A stretch of 64,000 nucleotides of DNA from JAYRSJ01 sp041920215 (GTDB lineage Bacteria; Pseudomonadota; Gammaproteobacteria; Burkholderiales; Burkholderiaceae_C): contig JAYRSJ010000008.1 in the NCBI GenBank assembly GCA_041920215.1, positions 98,119-162,118 on the forward strand, written 5' to 3'. Shown in pieces: positions 8,947-17,724 of this stretch. Within the stretch, counting starts at the first letter, position 1. Each line of letters starts with the position of its first letter. The position numbers and the translations under genes were made by a program. The notes under the pieces are model-generated. The model was given only the letters and a program-made list of their open reading frames with translations, did not search any database and was not told where the DNA came from.

Positions 8947-9588
8947 ATGGAAACCACCACCGCGCTCTTTTATGTCTTCTCGGCTGTGCTGCTGGGCGCT
9001 TCGTTGCGCGTCATCACCGCACGCTCGACGGTCCACTCCGCGCTGTTCCTGATCCTCGCCTTCTTCAACGCCTCCTGCATCTGGATGCTGCTGAAGGCCG
9101 AGTTCCTCGCCATCACCCTGGTGCTGGTCTATATCGGCGCGGTGATGGTGCTCTTCCTCTTCGTCGTGATGATGCTGGACATCAACTCCGACAAGGTCCG
9201 CGACGGCTTCTACAAGCATCTGCCGCTGGCCGGTCTGGTCGGCGCGCTGATCGCGCTGGAGATGGCGGCGGTGCTGATGGGCGGCTTCCGCCTCAGCGAA
9301 GCGCCCGAGCTGAGCGAGGCCGCGGCCAAGCTCGGCAACACCAAGCTGCTGGGCATCGCGATCTACACCCAGTACCTGTACCCGCTGCAGATCGCTGCGG
9401 TGCTGCTGCTGGTGGCCATCATCGCGGCGATCGCGCTGACCCTGCGCCGCCGCAAGGACTCGCGCAGCCAGGACGCCTCCGAGCAGGTCAAGGTCACCAA
9501 GGCCCAGCGTCTGCGCATCATCAAGGTGCAGCCGACGGTCGACACCCCCCCGGCCGTCGCTGCCGACAACAAGCAAGGAGGCGCCTGA
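8947..9588 (+). CDS. nuoJ: NADH-quinone oxidoreductase subunit J
   Basis: This membrane subunit has five predicted helices and takes part in the conformational chain that couples quinone reduction to pumping. The start at 8947 gives 213 residues beginning METTTALFYVFSAVLLGASL. The frame is open further upstream through nuoI, but without similarity. Helix three contains the family segment LVYIGAVMVLFLFVVMMLD. The C-terminal 40 residues are polar and lysine/arginine-rich, as in other beta-proteobacterial NuoJ. Its TGA overlaps the nuoK ATG by one base. Confidence 0.96.
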   Translation: METTTALFYVFSAVLLGASLRVITARSTVHSALFLILAFFNASCIWMLLKAEFLAITLVLVYIGAVMVLFLFVVMMLDINSDKVRDGFYKHLPLAGLVGALIALEMAAVLMGGFRLSEAPELSEAAAKLGNTKLLGIAIYTQYLYPLQIAAVLLLVAIIAAIALTLRRRKDSRSQDASEQVKVTKAQRLRIIKVQPTVDTPPAVAADNKQGGA

Positions 9589-9899
9589 TGCTTGCGCTGA
9601 CCCTGGGCCATTTCCTGACGCTGGGCGCGATCCTGTTCGCGATCTCGGTGGTGGGCATCTTCCTGAACCGCAAGAACCTGATCGTGCTGCTGATGGCGAT
9701 CGAGCTGATGCTGCTGGCGGTCAATATGAACTTCGTGGCCTTCTCCCATTACCTGGGTGATATGGCCGGTCAGGTCTTCGTGTTCTTCATCCTGACGGTG
9801 GCGGCGGCCGAGTCGGCCATCGGTCTGGCCATCCTGGTCGTGGTGTTCCGCAACCGCGCCAGCATCGATGTCGAAGAACTGGACGCCTTGAAGGGCTGA
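9588..9899 (+). CDS. nuoK: NADH-quinone oxidoreductase subunit K
   Basis: NuoK is the MrpC-like subunit of complex I, with three membrane helices and buried glutamates used in proton transfer. The 103-residue protein has the conserved acidic residues in LLMAIELMLLAVNMNFV and TVAAAESAIGLAILVV. Its ATG overlaps the nuoJ stop (TGATG), and AAGGAGG lies just upstream at 9575-9581, so translation is probably coupled. The same fold occurs again in this window as mrpC. Confidence 0.97.
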   Translation: MLALTLGHFLTLGAILFAISVVGIFLNRKNLIVLLMAIELMLLAVNMNFVAFSHYLGDMAGQVFVFFILTVAAAESAIGLAILVVVFRNRASIDVEELDALKG

Positions 9900-9918
9900 G
9901 CGAGAGGCGAGAAAAACA

Positions 9919-11964
9919 ATGTCTGCACAACTCTCTCAGAACATGCTGCTGACGGTGCCGCTGGCACCGCTGGCCGGCGCCATCATTGCCGGCCTGTTCG
10001 GCAAGCAGATCGGCCGCCGCCTGTCGCACTGGGTCACCATCCTGGGCGTGCTGGTTTCCTTCATCATCTCGGTGATGGTGCTGAAGTCGGTGGCGCTGGA
10101 CGGCGCCCGCTTCAACCAGACCATCTACGAATGGATGGTCATCGGCGGGCTGAAGATGGAGGTCGGTTTTCTGGTCGATGGCCTGACCGCGATGATGATG
10201 TGCGTGGTGACCTTCGTGTCGCTGATGGTGCACATCTACACCATCGGCTATATGGAGGAGGACCCTGGCTACCAGCGCTTCTTCGCCTACATCTCGCTGT
10301 TCACCTTCAGCATGCTGATGCTGGTGATGAGCAACAATATGCTGCAGCTGTTCTTCGGCTGGGAGGCGGTGGGCCTGGTGTCCTATCTGCTGATCGGCTT
10401 CTGGTACACCAAGCCGACGGCCATCTTCGCCAATATGAAGGCCTTCCTGGTCAACCGGGTCGGTGACTTCGGCTTCATCCTGGGCATCGGCCTGCTGGTG
10501 GCCTATGGCGGCAGCTTCAACTACACCGAGACCTTCGCCAAGGCCGACGAGCTGTCCAAGATCGCCTTCCCGGCGCCGCTGTGGGGCTCGGACTGGCTGA
10601 TGCTCAGCGTCGCCTGCATCTGCCTGTTCATCGGTGCGATGGGCAAGAGCGCGCAGTTCCCGCTGCATGTCTGGCTGCCCGACTCGATGGAAGGCCCGAC
10701 CCCGATCTCGGCGCTGATCCATGCCGCGACCATGGTGACGGCCGGCATCTTCATGGTGGCCCGCATGTCGCCGCTGTTCGAGCTGAGCGACACCGCGCTG
10801 AACTTCGTGCTGGTGATCGGTTCCATCACGGCGCTCTTCATGGGTTTCCTGGGCATCATCCAGAACGACATCAAGCGCGTCGTCGCCTATTCGACGCTGT
10901 CGCAGCTGGGCTATATGACCGTGGCGCTGGGCGCCTCGGCCTATTCGGTCGCGGTCTTCCATCTGATGACCCATGCCTTCTTCAAGGCCCTGCTGTTCCT
11001 CGGCGCCGGCTCGGTCATCATCGGCATGCACCATGACCAGGACATCCGCAATATGGGCGGCCTGCGCAAGTACATGCCCATCACCTGGATCACCGCCTTG
11101 CTGGGCTCGCTGGCCCTGATCGGCACGCCGTTCTTCGCCGGCTTCTACTCCAAGGACAGCATCATCCTGGCGGTGCAGGCCAGCACGCTGCCGGCTTCGG
11201 GCTTCGCCTACTTCGCCGTGGTGGCCGGTGTGTTCGTGACCGCCTTCTACAGCTTCCGCATGTACTTCCTGGTCTTCCATGGCAAGGAAAACTTCCACCA
11301 CAAGCCCTTCCCGGGCGAGCACGACCACCATGACGACCATGGCGAGCACCATGCGCCGCACGAGTCGCCCTGGGTGGTGACCGCGCCCTTGCTGCTGCTG
11401 GCCATTCCCTCGGTGGTGATCGGCTTCCTAGCAATCCAGCCGATGCTGTTCGGCGACTTCTTCAAGGATGCGATCACGGTCAATGCCGCGGCCCATCCGG
11501 CCATGGCCTCGCTGGCCGAGCATTTCCATGGCGCCACCGCGATGGCCCTGCATGGCTTCATGACACTGCCGTTCTGGCTGGCCCTGGGCGGCGTGGCGAC
11601 GGCCTATGTGTTCTACCTGGTGGCACCGTCCATCCCGGCCACGCTGGGACGGGTGCTGCGCCCGCTGGTCGTGGTACTGGAGAACAAGTACTTCATGGAC
11701 TGGATCAACGAGAACATCCTGGCCCGCGCGGCGCGGGGTCTCGGCCTGGGTCTGTGGAAGGTCGGCGATCAGGGATTGATCGACGGTGCGGTGATCAACG
11801 GCTCGGCGCGTCTGGTCGGCGGCATCGCCGGCGTGGTGCGGCGGGTTCAGACCGGTCACCTCTACTGGTATGCCCTGGTGATGATCCTGGGTGTGATCGG
11901 TCTGATGACCTGGAAGCTTTGGCCTTATATCGGGCCCCAGTTCAAGTCCCTCGCGGGTCTGTGA
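9919..11964 (+). CDS. nuoL: NADH-quinone oxidoreductase subunit L
   Basis: NuoL is the distal antiporter-like proton-pumping subunit, with the long lateral helix at its C-terminus. The 681-residue protein has the expected GWEAVGLVSYLLIGFW (with the key glutamate), MGKSAQFPLHVWLPDSMEGP (with the key lysine) and HAATMVTAGIFMVAR motifs. A histidine-rich loop of ten histidines within about 30 residues lies near residues 453-485 between membrane segments. Such loops occur in other beta-proteobacterial NuoL proteins, as far as I recall. It is homologous to the MrpA part of the antiporter operon further right. Confidence 0.97.
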   Translation: MSAQLSQNMLLTVPLAPLAGAIIAGLFGKQIGRRLSHWVTILGVLVSFIISVMVLKSVALDGARFNQTIYEWMVIGGLKMEVGFLVDGLTAMMMCVVTFVSLMVHIYTIGYMEEDPGYQRFFAYISLFTFSMLMLVMSNNMLQLFFGWEAVGLVSYLLIGFWYTKPTAIFANMKAFLVNRVGDFGFILGIGLLVAYGGSFNYTETFAKADELSKIAFPAPLWGSDWLMLSVACICLFIGAMGKSAQFPLHVWLPDSMEGPTPISALIHAATMVTAGIFMVARMSPLFELSDTALNFVLVIGSITALFMGFLGIIQNDIKRVVAYSTLSQLGYMTVALGASAYSVAVFHLMTHAFFKALLFLGAGSVIIGMHHDQDIRNMGGLRKYMPITWITALLGSLALIGTPFFAGFYSKDSIILAVQASTLPASGFAYFAVVAGVFVTAFYSFRMYFLVFHGKENFHHKPFPGEHDHHDDHGEHHAPHESPWVVTAPLLLLAIPSVVIGFLAIQPMLFGDFFKDAITVNAAAHPAMASLAEHFHGATAMALHGFMTLPFWLALGGVATAYVFYLVAPSIPATLGRVLRPLVVVLENKYFMDWINENILARAARGLGLGLWKVGDQGLIDGAVINGSARLVGGIAGVVRRVQTGHLYWYALVMILGVIGLMTWKLWPYIGPQFKSLAGL

Positions 11965-11983
11965 TTGAGGGCGGAGAACAAGA

Positions 11984-13462
11984 ATGTTGCTAAGTTCTGC
12001 CATCTGGTTGCCCATCGTCTGCGGCCTCGTGCTGCTGGCCCTCGGGCGTGATGACCAGGCCAAAACCGTGCGCTGGGTCGCGCTGATCGCCGCGCTGGCC
12101 AGCTTCGCGGTGACTCTGCCGCTGATCAGCGGCTTCGATACCGGCACTGCAGCGATGCAGTTCGTCGAGAAGCAGCCCTGGATCGCGCGCTTCAATGTGA
12201 TGTACCACCTCGGCGTGGATGGCATCTCGATGTGGTTTGTGCCGCTGACCGCCTTCATCACGGTGATCGTCGTGATCGCGGCCTGGGAGGTGATCGAGGA
12301 GCGCGTCAACCAGTACATGGGCGCCTTCCTGATCCTGTCGGGGCTGATGATCGGCGTGTTCTCGGCGCTGGACGGCCTGCTGTTCTATGTCTTCTTCGAA
12401 GCGACCCTGATCCCGATGTACATCATCATCGGCGTCTGGGGTGGGCCGAACCGGGTCTACGCGGCCTTCAAGTTCTTCCTGTACACGCTGGCCGGTTCGC
12501 TGCTGATGCTGATCGCGCTGATCTATCTGTACCTGCAGTCGGGTGGCAGCTTCGACATCCAGACCTGGCACAAGCTGCCGCTGGGCATGCCGGCACAGAC
12601 CCTGCTGTTCTTCGCCTTCTTTGCCGCCTTCGCGGTCAAGGTGCCGATGTGGCCGGTGCACACCTGGCTGCCCGATGCCCACGTCGAGGCGCCCACCGGT
12701 GGTTCGGTGGTGCTGGCGGCCATCATGCTGAAGCTGGGCGCCTACGGCTTCCTGCGCTTCTCGATGCCGATCGCGCCGGATGCCGCGCGCGAGTTCGACT
12801 GGCTGATCATCGCGATCTCGCTGATCGCGGTCGTCTACATCGGCCTGGTGGCCCTGGTGCAGCAGGACATGAAGAAGCTGGTGGCTTACTCGTCGATCGC
12901 GCACATGGGCTTCGTGACGCTGGGCTTCTTCATCTTCAATGAGCTCGGCGTGGCCGGCGGCCTGGTGCAGATGATCGCCCACGGCTTCGTCTCGGGCGCG
13001 ATGTTCCTCAGCATCGGCGTGCTCTACGACCGGGTGCATTCGCGCCAGATCGCCTCCTACGGCGGTGTGGTCAACACCATGCCCAAGTTTGCCGCCTTCG
13101 CGCTGCTGTTCGCGATGGCCAACTGCGGCCTGCCTGCCACCGCCGGCTTCGTCGGCGAGTGGATGGTGATCATCGGCACGGTGCAGTACGACTTCTGGCT
13201 GGGCGCCATCGCTGCCACCGCGCTGATCTTCGGTGCGGCCTACACCCTGTGGATGTACAAGCGCGTCTACTTCGGCCCCATCACCAACGACGAGGTGCGC
13301 GAGTTGAAGGACATCAACGCGCGTGAATTCCTGATGCTGGCTGTGCTGGCGGTCGCGGTGATCTGGATGGGTGTCTATCCCAAGCCCTTCACCGATGTGA
13401 TGCAGGTCTCGGTCACCGAACTGCTCAAGCATGTGGCGATCAGCAAACTGAACGGCATCTGA
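11984..13462 (+). CDS. nuoM: NADH-quinone oxidoreductase subunit M
   Basis: NuoM is the second antiporter-like proton pump of the membrane arm. The 492-residue, highly hydrophobic protein has the family motifs FFEATLIPMYIIIGVWGG, VKVPMWPVHTWLPDAHVEAP (with the transport lysine) and SSIAHMGFVTLGFF. Spacing is 19 bp from nuoL and 14 bp to nuoN. The length is normal. Confidence 0.97.
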   Translation: MLLSSAIWLPIVCGLVLLALGRDDQAKTVRWVALIAALASFAVTLPLISGFDTGTAAMQFVEKQPWIARFNVMYHLGVDGISMWFVPLTAFITVIVVIAAWEVIEERVNQYMGAFLILSGLMIGVFSALDGLLFYVFFEATLIPMYIIIGVWGGPNRVYAAFKFFLYTLAGSLLMLIALIYLYLQSGGSFDIQTWHKLPLGMPAQTLLFFAFFAAFAVKVPMWPVHTWLPDAHVEAPTGGSVVLAAIMLKLGAYGFLRFSMPIAPDAAREFDWLIIAISLIAVVYIGLVALVQQDMKKLVAYSSIAHMGFVTLGFFIFNELGVAGGLVQMIAHGFVSGAMFLSIGVLYDRVHSRQIASYGGVVNTMPKFAAFALLFAMANCGLPATAGFVGEWMVIIGTVQYDFWLGAIAATALIFGAAYTLWMYKRVYFGPITNDEVRELKDINAREFLMLAVLAVAVIWMGVYPKPFTDVMQVSVTELLKHVAISKLNGI

Positions 13463-13476
13463 GGGGCCACACCAAG

Positions 13477-14952
13477 ATGAACACGATGAACTGGCTCGCG
13501 ATCTATCCCGAAGCGCTGCTGCTGGGCATGAGCTGCCTGGTGGCCCTGGTCGACCTGTGGGTCACCGACGAGCAGCGCCGCCCCACCTATTGGCTGACCC
13601 AGCTGACCCTGGTGGTCGTGGCTGCGATGCACCTCAGCTACTTCAACGAAGGCCAGACCCAGCAAGCCATGCAGGGCATGGTGGTGTCCGACCCCATGGG
13701 TCATCTGCTGGCCTTCTTCGCCTGCATTGCCACCTTCGTGACCCTGGTCTACGCCCGCCCCTACGCCGGCGAGCGCGACATGCTCAAGGGTGAGCTCTTC
13801 ACGCTGGCGCTGTTCTCGCTGCTGGGCATCTGCGTGATGCTGCAGGCGAACAACTTCCTGATGATCTACCTCGGCCTGGAGTTGATGAGCCTGTCGCTCT
13901 ACGCGCTGGTGGCCCTGCGTCGCGACCACGTGCTCTCCACCGAGGCCGCGATGAAGTATTTCGTGCTGGGCGCACTGGCGAGCGGCTTCCTGCTCTACGG
14001 CCTGTCGATGATGTATGGCGCCACCGGCACGCTGGAGATTCCGCGCGTGCTGGAAGTGATCGCGTCCGGCGTGGTCAACCCCGCGGTGCTGGTCTTCGGC
14101 GTGGTCTTCGTCGTCGCCGGCCTGGCCTTCAAGCTGGGAGCTGCTCCCTTCCATATGTGGGTACCCGATGTGTACCAGGGCGCCCCGACCGCGGTCACGC
14201 TGATGCTGGGCGCCGCGCCCAAGCTGGCCGCGTTCGCGATCACGCTGCGCCTGCTGGTGGAAGGCATGCTGGCGCTGGCCTTCGATTGGCAGCAGATGCT
14301 GCTGGTGCTGTCGGTGATGTCGCTGCTGGTGGGCAATCTGGCCGCCATCGCGCAGACCAATCTGAAGCGCATGCTGGCCTACTCGACCATCGCGCAGATG
14401 GGCTTCATGCTGCTGGGCCTGGCCTCGGGCGTGGTGGACGGCAGCACCCTGGGCGCCGCCAACGCCTACAGCTCGGCGCTGTTCTATGTGGTGGTCTATG
14501 TGATGACCACGCTGGGCAGCTTTGGCATCATCCTGCTGCTGTCGCGCAGCGGCCATGAGGCCGAGGAGATCGCCGATCTGGCCGGTCTGGCCAAGCGCAG
14601 CCCTTGGTATGCGGCGCTGATGACGCTGTTCATGCTGTCGCTGGCCGGCATTCCGCCGACCGCCGGCTTCTATGCCAAGCTCTCGGTGCTGCAGGCCATG
14701 GTCGCCACCGGACAGTCGCTGTACCTGGGTCTGGCGGTGGCCGCGGTGCTGATGTCGCTGATCGGTGCCTACTACTATCTGCGCGTCATCAAGGTGATGT
14801 TCTTCGATGCCGCCACCGATACCGCCGCGCTGCGTGCGCCGCTGGACATGCGTGCGATGCTGTCGGTCAACGGTGCCGCGGTGCTGGTCTTCGGTCTGCT
14901 GCCGGGCGGCCTGATGGCCCTGTGCGTGCAGGCCATCACCAAGCTCGGCTAA
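13477..14952 (+). CDS. nuoN: NADH-quinone oxidoreductase subunit N
   Basis: NuoN is the third antiporter-like pump and the last core gene of the operon. The 491-residue protein shows NNFLMIYLGLELMSLSLYAL, KLGAAPFHMWVPDVYQGAP and STIAQMGFMLLGLASG, the usual signatures with the glutamate and lysine of the proton path. The next gene, DUF2818, starts 18 bp later, so the transcript very probably continues. Confidence 0.97.
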   Translation: MNTMNWLAIYPEALLLGMSCLVALVDLWVTDEQRRPTYWLTQLTLVVVAAMHLSYFNEGQTQQAMQGMVVSDPMGHLLAFFACIATFVTLVYARPYAGERDMLKGELFTLALFSLLGICVMLQANNFLMIYLGLELMSLSLYALVALRRDHVLSTEAAMKYFVLGALASGFLLYGLSMMYGATGTLEIPRVLEVIASGVVNPAVLVFGVVFVVAGLAFKLGAAPFHMWVPDVYQGAPTAVTLMLGAAPKLAAFAITLRLLVEGMLALAFDWQQMLLVLSVMSLLVGNLAAIAQTNLKRMLAYSTIAQMGFMLLGLASGVVDGSTLGAANAYSSALFYVVVYVMTTLGSFGIILLLSRSGHEAEEIADLAGLAKRSPWYAALMTLFMLSLAGIPPTAGFYAKLSVLQAMVATGQSLYLGLAVAAVLMSLIGAYYYLRVIKVMFFDAATDTAALRAPLDMRAMLSVNGAAVLVFGLLPGGLMALCVQAITKLG

Positions 14953-14970
14953 GCCCCCGGGCAGACAGGC

Positions 14971-15282
14971 ATGGATCAAACTGCAGCCGTCTGGCTGGTC
15001 TTGCTGCTGGCCTTGATCGGGGCCAACGCGCCTTATTTCAGCGATCGCCTGCTGCTGCTGGGCCCCAAGCGCAGGCCCAAGCCGGCCGGCTGGCGGCTGC
15101 TGGAACTGGCGCTGATGGCCGGGCTCTGCCTGGCCGCCGGTATGGGACTGGAATCCTTCCAGGGCCAGCGCCAGCCGCAGGGCTGGGAGTTCTATGCGGC
15201 CGGCCTGTGCCTTTTCGTCACGCTGGGCTTTCCCGGCTTTGTCTGGTGCTATCTGCGCCGCGGACGGCATGCGGCCGACTGA
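14971..15282 (+). CDS. DUF2818 family membrane protein
   Basis: This 103-residue protein has three hydrophobic segments (about 5-20, 42-60 and 72-95) and a positively charged C-terminus (YLRRGRHAAD). The N-terminal pattern VWLVLLLALIGANAPYFSDR with a following GPKRRPK is what I recognise as DUF2818, a family found directly after nuoN in beta-proteobacteria. Function is unknown. Its constant position suggests a role in complex I assembly or stability, which is only inference. Its 3' end overlaps the start of the Nudix gene. Confidence 0.85.
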   Translation: MDQTAAVWLVLLLALIGANAPYFSDRLLLLGPKRRPKPAGWRLLELALMAGLCLAAGMGLESFQGQRQPQGWEFYAAGLCLFVTLGFPGFVWCYLRRGRHAAD

Positions 15283-15883
15283 GCTTGTCCCTCCGCCCGC
15301 GGCTGAGGACGCCGACGCCGGCCTGCGCGAAACGCCGCTGAGCAGCGAGCAGGTGTGGCGCGGCCATTTCCTCGATGTGCGCAGCGACCGGGTGCGTCTG
15401 CCCGATGGCAGCGAAACCCGGCGCGAGTACATCGTTCATCCCGGCGCTGTCATGGTCGTGCCGCTGCTGGACGATGGCCGCCTGCTGATGGAGCGCCAGT
15501 ACCGCTACCCGATGGGGCGGGCGATGCTGGAGTTCCCGGCCGGCAAGCTGGACCCGGGTGAGGACAAGCTGGCCTGCGCCCAGCGCGAGCTGATCGAGGA
15601 AACCGGCTACCGCGCCCGCGAATGGGCCTATGCAGGCGTGTTGCACAACGCGATCGCCTATTCCAACGAAGGCATAGAGATCTTCTTTGCCCGTGGCCTC
15701 GTCGCCGGCGAGCGCCGGCTTGACGAGGGCGAGTTCCTTGATGTGCTGAGCTGCACGCCGGCCGAGCTTGATGCGCTGGCCAGGGCCGGCGCGCTGACCG
15801 ATGCCAAGACCCTGATCGGTCTGCTGTGGCTGCAGCGCTGGCAGTCGGGCGCATGGGCTTTGGACTGGCAGCCTGCGCGCTGA
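15269..15883 (+). CDS. Nudix hydrolase, ADP-ribose pyrophosphatase type
   Basis: Nudix enzymes of this type split nucleoside diphosphate sugars such as ADP-ribose. The start at 15269 overlaps the DUF2818 gene by 14 bp and gives 204 residues. The Nudix box is complete at residues 92-114: a glycine, then EDK after LDPG, then RELIEETGY. The upstream GAVMVVPLLDDGRLLMERQY and downstream YSNEGIEIFFARGL are typical of the NudF/ADP-ribose subfamily. The exact substrate cannot be read from sequence. Lying in the nuo transcript, it could deal with NAD breakdown products. The open frame back to 15194 lies inside DUF2818 and is rejected. Confidence 0.85.
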   Translation: MRPTELVPPPAAEDADAGLRETPLSSEQVWRGHFLDVRSDRVRLPDGSETRREYIVHPGAVMVVPLLDDGRLLMERQYRYPMGRAMLEFPAGKLDPGEDKLACAQRELIEETGYRAREWAYAGVLHNAIAYSNEGIEIFFARGLVAGERRLDEGEFLDVLSCTPAELDALARAGALTDAKTLIGLLWLQRWQSGAWALDWQPAR

Positions 15884-15907
15884 GCGCGGCCTGCCTATCA
15901 TCGCTCC

Positions 15908-16372
15908 ATGCTTGTGCTGAACCTTGCCTGTGCCGCCGGCCATCAGTTCGAAGGCTGGTTCGGCTCGTCCGATGACTATGAATCGCAGCAGCAGCGTCGT
16001 TTGCTGAGCTGCCCGGTCTGCGGCCACGACCAGGTACAGCGCCGGCCCAGCGCGCCGCGCCTGAACGTCTCGCATCTGCGCGCCGATCCGCTGCAGCCGA
16101 CCGGTGGTGCCGGCGACAGCAGTGCGTCTCCCACGCTGGAGCGCCTGCAGCAGCAGCTGCAGCAGCTGGCCTCGCAGGCGGTGGCCCAGGTGCTGGCTCA
16201 GACCGAGGACGTCGGTGAGCGCTTCGCCGAGGAGGCTCGCCGCATCCATTACGGCGAGGTCGAGGCACGCGGCATCCGCGGCCAGACCAGTCTCAAGGAA
16301 GCCCAGGCCTTGGAGGAGGAGGGCGTGGCCCTGCTGCCGCTGCCCCTGCTGGACAAGCGCGGTCTGCAGTAA
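15908..16372 (+). CDS. DUF1178 family protein
   Basis: A 154-residue soluble protein that begins MLVLNLACAAGHQFEGWFGS and has a cysteine pair in LSCPVCGHDQVQRRPSAP, so it may bind a metal through a zinc-ribbon-like N-terminus. This is the pattern of DUF1178. The centre is rich in glutamine and probably helical. The C-terminal half (YGEVEARGIRGQTSLKEA, EEGVALLPLPLLDK) is the most conserved part. It starts 24 bp after the Nudix gene and is probably the last gene of the nuo transcript. The function is not known. Confidence 0.82.
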   Translation: MLVLNLACAAGHQFEGWFGSSDDYESQQQRRLLSCPVCGHDQVQRRPSAPRLNVSHLRADPLQPTGGAGDSSASPTLERLQQQLQQLASQAVAQVLAQTEDVGERFAEEARRIHYGEVEARGIRGQTSLKEAQALEEEGVALLPLPLLDKRGLQ

Positions 16373-16453
16373 GGGGTCACCAGGGCAGGGCGTCTGCCTT
16401 GCCGTGCCGGCGCACTGCCGTCCATCGCCTGAACCTGCATTTCGCCGTCGATT

Positions 16454-16480
16454 CGCTTGCGTTCGTCGCAAGCGGGATTT
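16454..16480 (+). terminator. hairpin with short T-run after the nuo transcript
   Basis: CGCTTGCG (16454-16461) pairs perfectly with CGCAAGCG (16467-16474) around a five-base loop, and GGATTTTG follows. It lies 82 bp after the DUF1178 stop and before the RND lipoprotein gene, where the long nuo transcript would be expected to end. The T-run is short and interrupted by GG, so efficiency is doubtful. Confidence 0.4.
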
Positions 16481-16557
16481 TGCTGGGCGCTGCTGCATGG
16501 CAAGATGCGCGGCTTCAAGAGGGGGCGGCCTGCGCCTTCCGTCAAGGAGCCACAAGA

Positions 16558-17721
16558 ATGATGAAGCGCCCAAGCCTGCTCGCCACGGTCACCGCCCTCG
16601 CACTGGCCGCCACCCTGGCGGCCTGCAGCAAGTCCGCCGACAAGAGCAGTCCCACCGCTCAGGCCGCGTCGATGCCGGCCTCCGGCGCCAGCCCCGCGCT
16701 CAAGGCCTTGCTGCTGGCACCCGAAGACCTGCTGAGCCCGGCCGGCTCACGGCAGGCCCAGGGACCGGTGGTCACCGGCAGCCTGCTTCCCGAGAAGCGT
16801 GCCGATCTGCGTGCCGAGGTCTCGGCCCTGGTGCTCGCGGTGCTGAAGGAGAACGGCGAGCGGGTGCGTCGCGGCGACCTGCTGGTGCGCCTGGACGACA
16901 CCTCGATACGCGACAGCCTGGCCTCGGCTGAGGAGGCTGCCCGCGCCTCCGCCCAGAGCTTCGAGCAGGCCGAACGCCAGTTCCAGCGCCTCAAGACACT
17001 GCAGGCCCAGGGCATGAGTTCGCTGCAGGCGATGGAGGACGCCGAGCTGCGCCGCAACAATGCGCAGAGCGACCTGGTCGCCGCCCGCGCCCGCGTCGCC
17101 TCGGCCCGCCAGCAGCTGACCCGCACCGAGGTGCGGGCACCGTTCGACGGCGTGGTCAGCGAGCGCAAGGTCTCGGCCGGCGACACCGCCCAGATGGGCA
17201 AGGAGCTGGTCAAGGTGATCGCCCCCGAGACCATGCGCTTCGAGGGCCGGGTCTCGGCCGACCATCTACCGGCGCTGAAGCCCGGCCAGGCGGTCAGCTT
17301 CCGGGTCAACGGCTACCCCGATACCGAGTTCAAGGGTCGCATCAAGCGCATCGACGCCTCCGCCAATGCGATGACTCGCCAGGTCGAGGTGCTGATCGCG
17401 ATCGAGGGCGAGGCGCCGGCCGTCTCAGGCCTCTATGCGGAGGGCCGCATCCTCAGCGACGCGGCCGCCACCCAGCTGCCCAGCCTGCCCGAGAGTGCCA
17501 TCCAGAGCAAGGATGGCCGCCACTATGTCTGGCAGTTGCAGGGCAGCAAGCTGGCCCGGGTCGAGGTGCAACTGGGCGAGCGCGATGCCCGCCGCGGCGA
17601 GTTCCCGGTCAAGAGCGGCCTGGCGGCGAATGCCCGGGTGCTGCGCAATCCCGGCAGCAGCCTGGTCGACGGGCAGGCCGCCGAACTGAGCGCGAGCGCT
17701 GTCGGCACGCAGGGAGGCTGA
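16558..17721 (+). CDS. RND efflux periplasmic adaptor, lipoprotein type
   Basis: This membrane fusion protein would link an inner-membrane RND pump to an outer-membrane channel. The start at 16558 (AAGGAG eight bases upstream) gives 387 residues with a lipoprotein signal ending in LAAC, Cys23, so the protein should be anchored to the inner membrane. A first lipoyl half-domain (ALVLAVLKENGERVRRGDLL), a helical hairpin (about 115-195) and the second half (VRAPFDGVVSERKVSAGDTA) follow, then a beta-barrel domain. The longer open frame to 16399 lacks similarity. The pump gene starts three bases after its stop. No outer-membrane factor gene is nearby. Confidence 0.88.
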   Translation: MMKRPSLLATVTALALAATLAACSKSADKSSPTAQAASMPASGASPALKALLLAPEDLLSPAGSRQAQGPVVTGSLLPEKRADLRAEVSALVLAVLKENGERVRRGDLLVRLDDTSIRDSLASAEEAARASAQSFEQAERQFQRLKTLQAQGMSSLQAMEDAELRRNNAQSDLVAARARVASARQQLTRTEVRAPFDGVVSERKVSAGDTAQMGKELVKVIAPETMRFEGRVSADHLPALKPGQAVSFRVNGYPDTEFKGRIKRIDASANAMTRQVEVLIAIEGEAPAVSGLYAEGRILSDAAATQLPSLPESAIQSKDGRHYVWQLQGSKLARVEVQLGERDARRGEFPVKSGLAANARVLRNPGSSLVDGQAAELSASAVGTQGG

Positions 17722-17724
17722 ACC

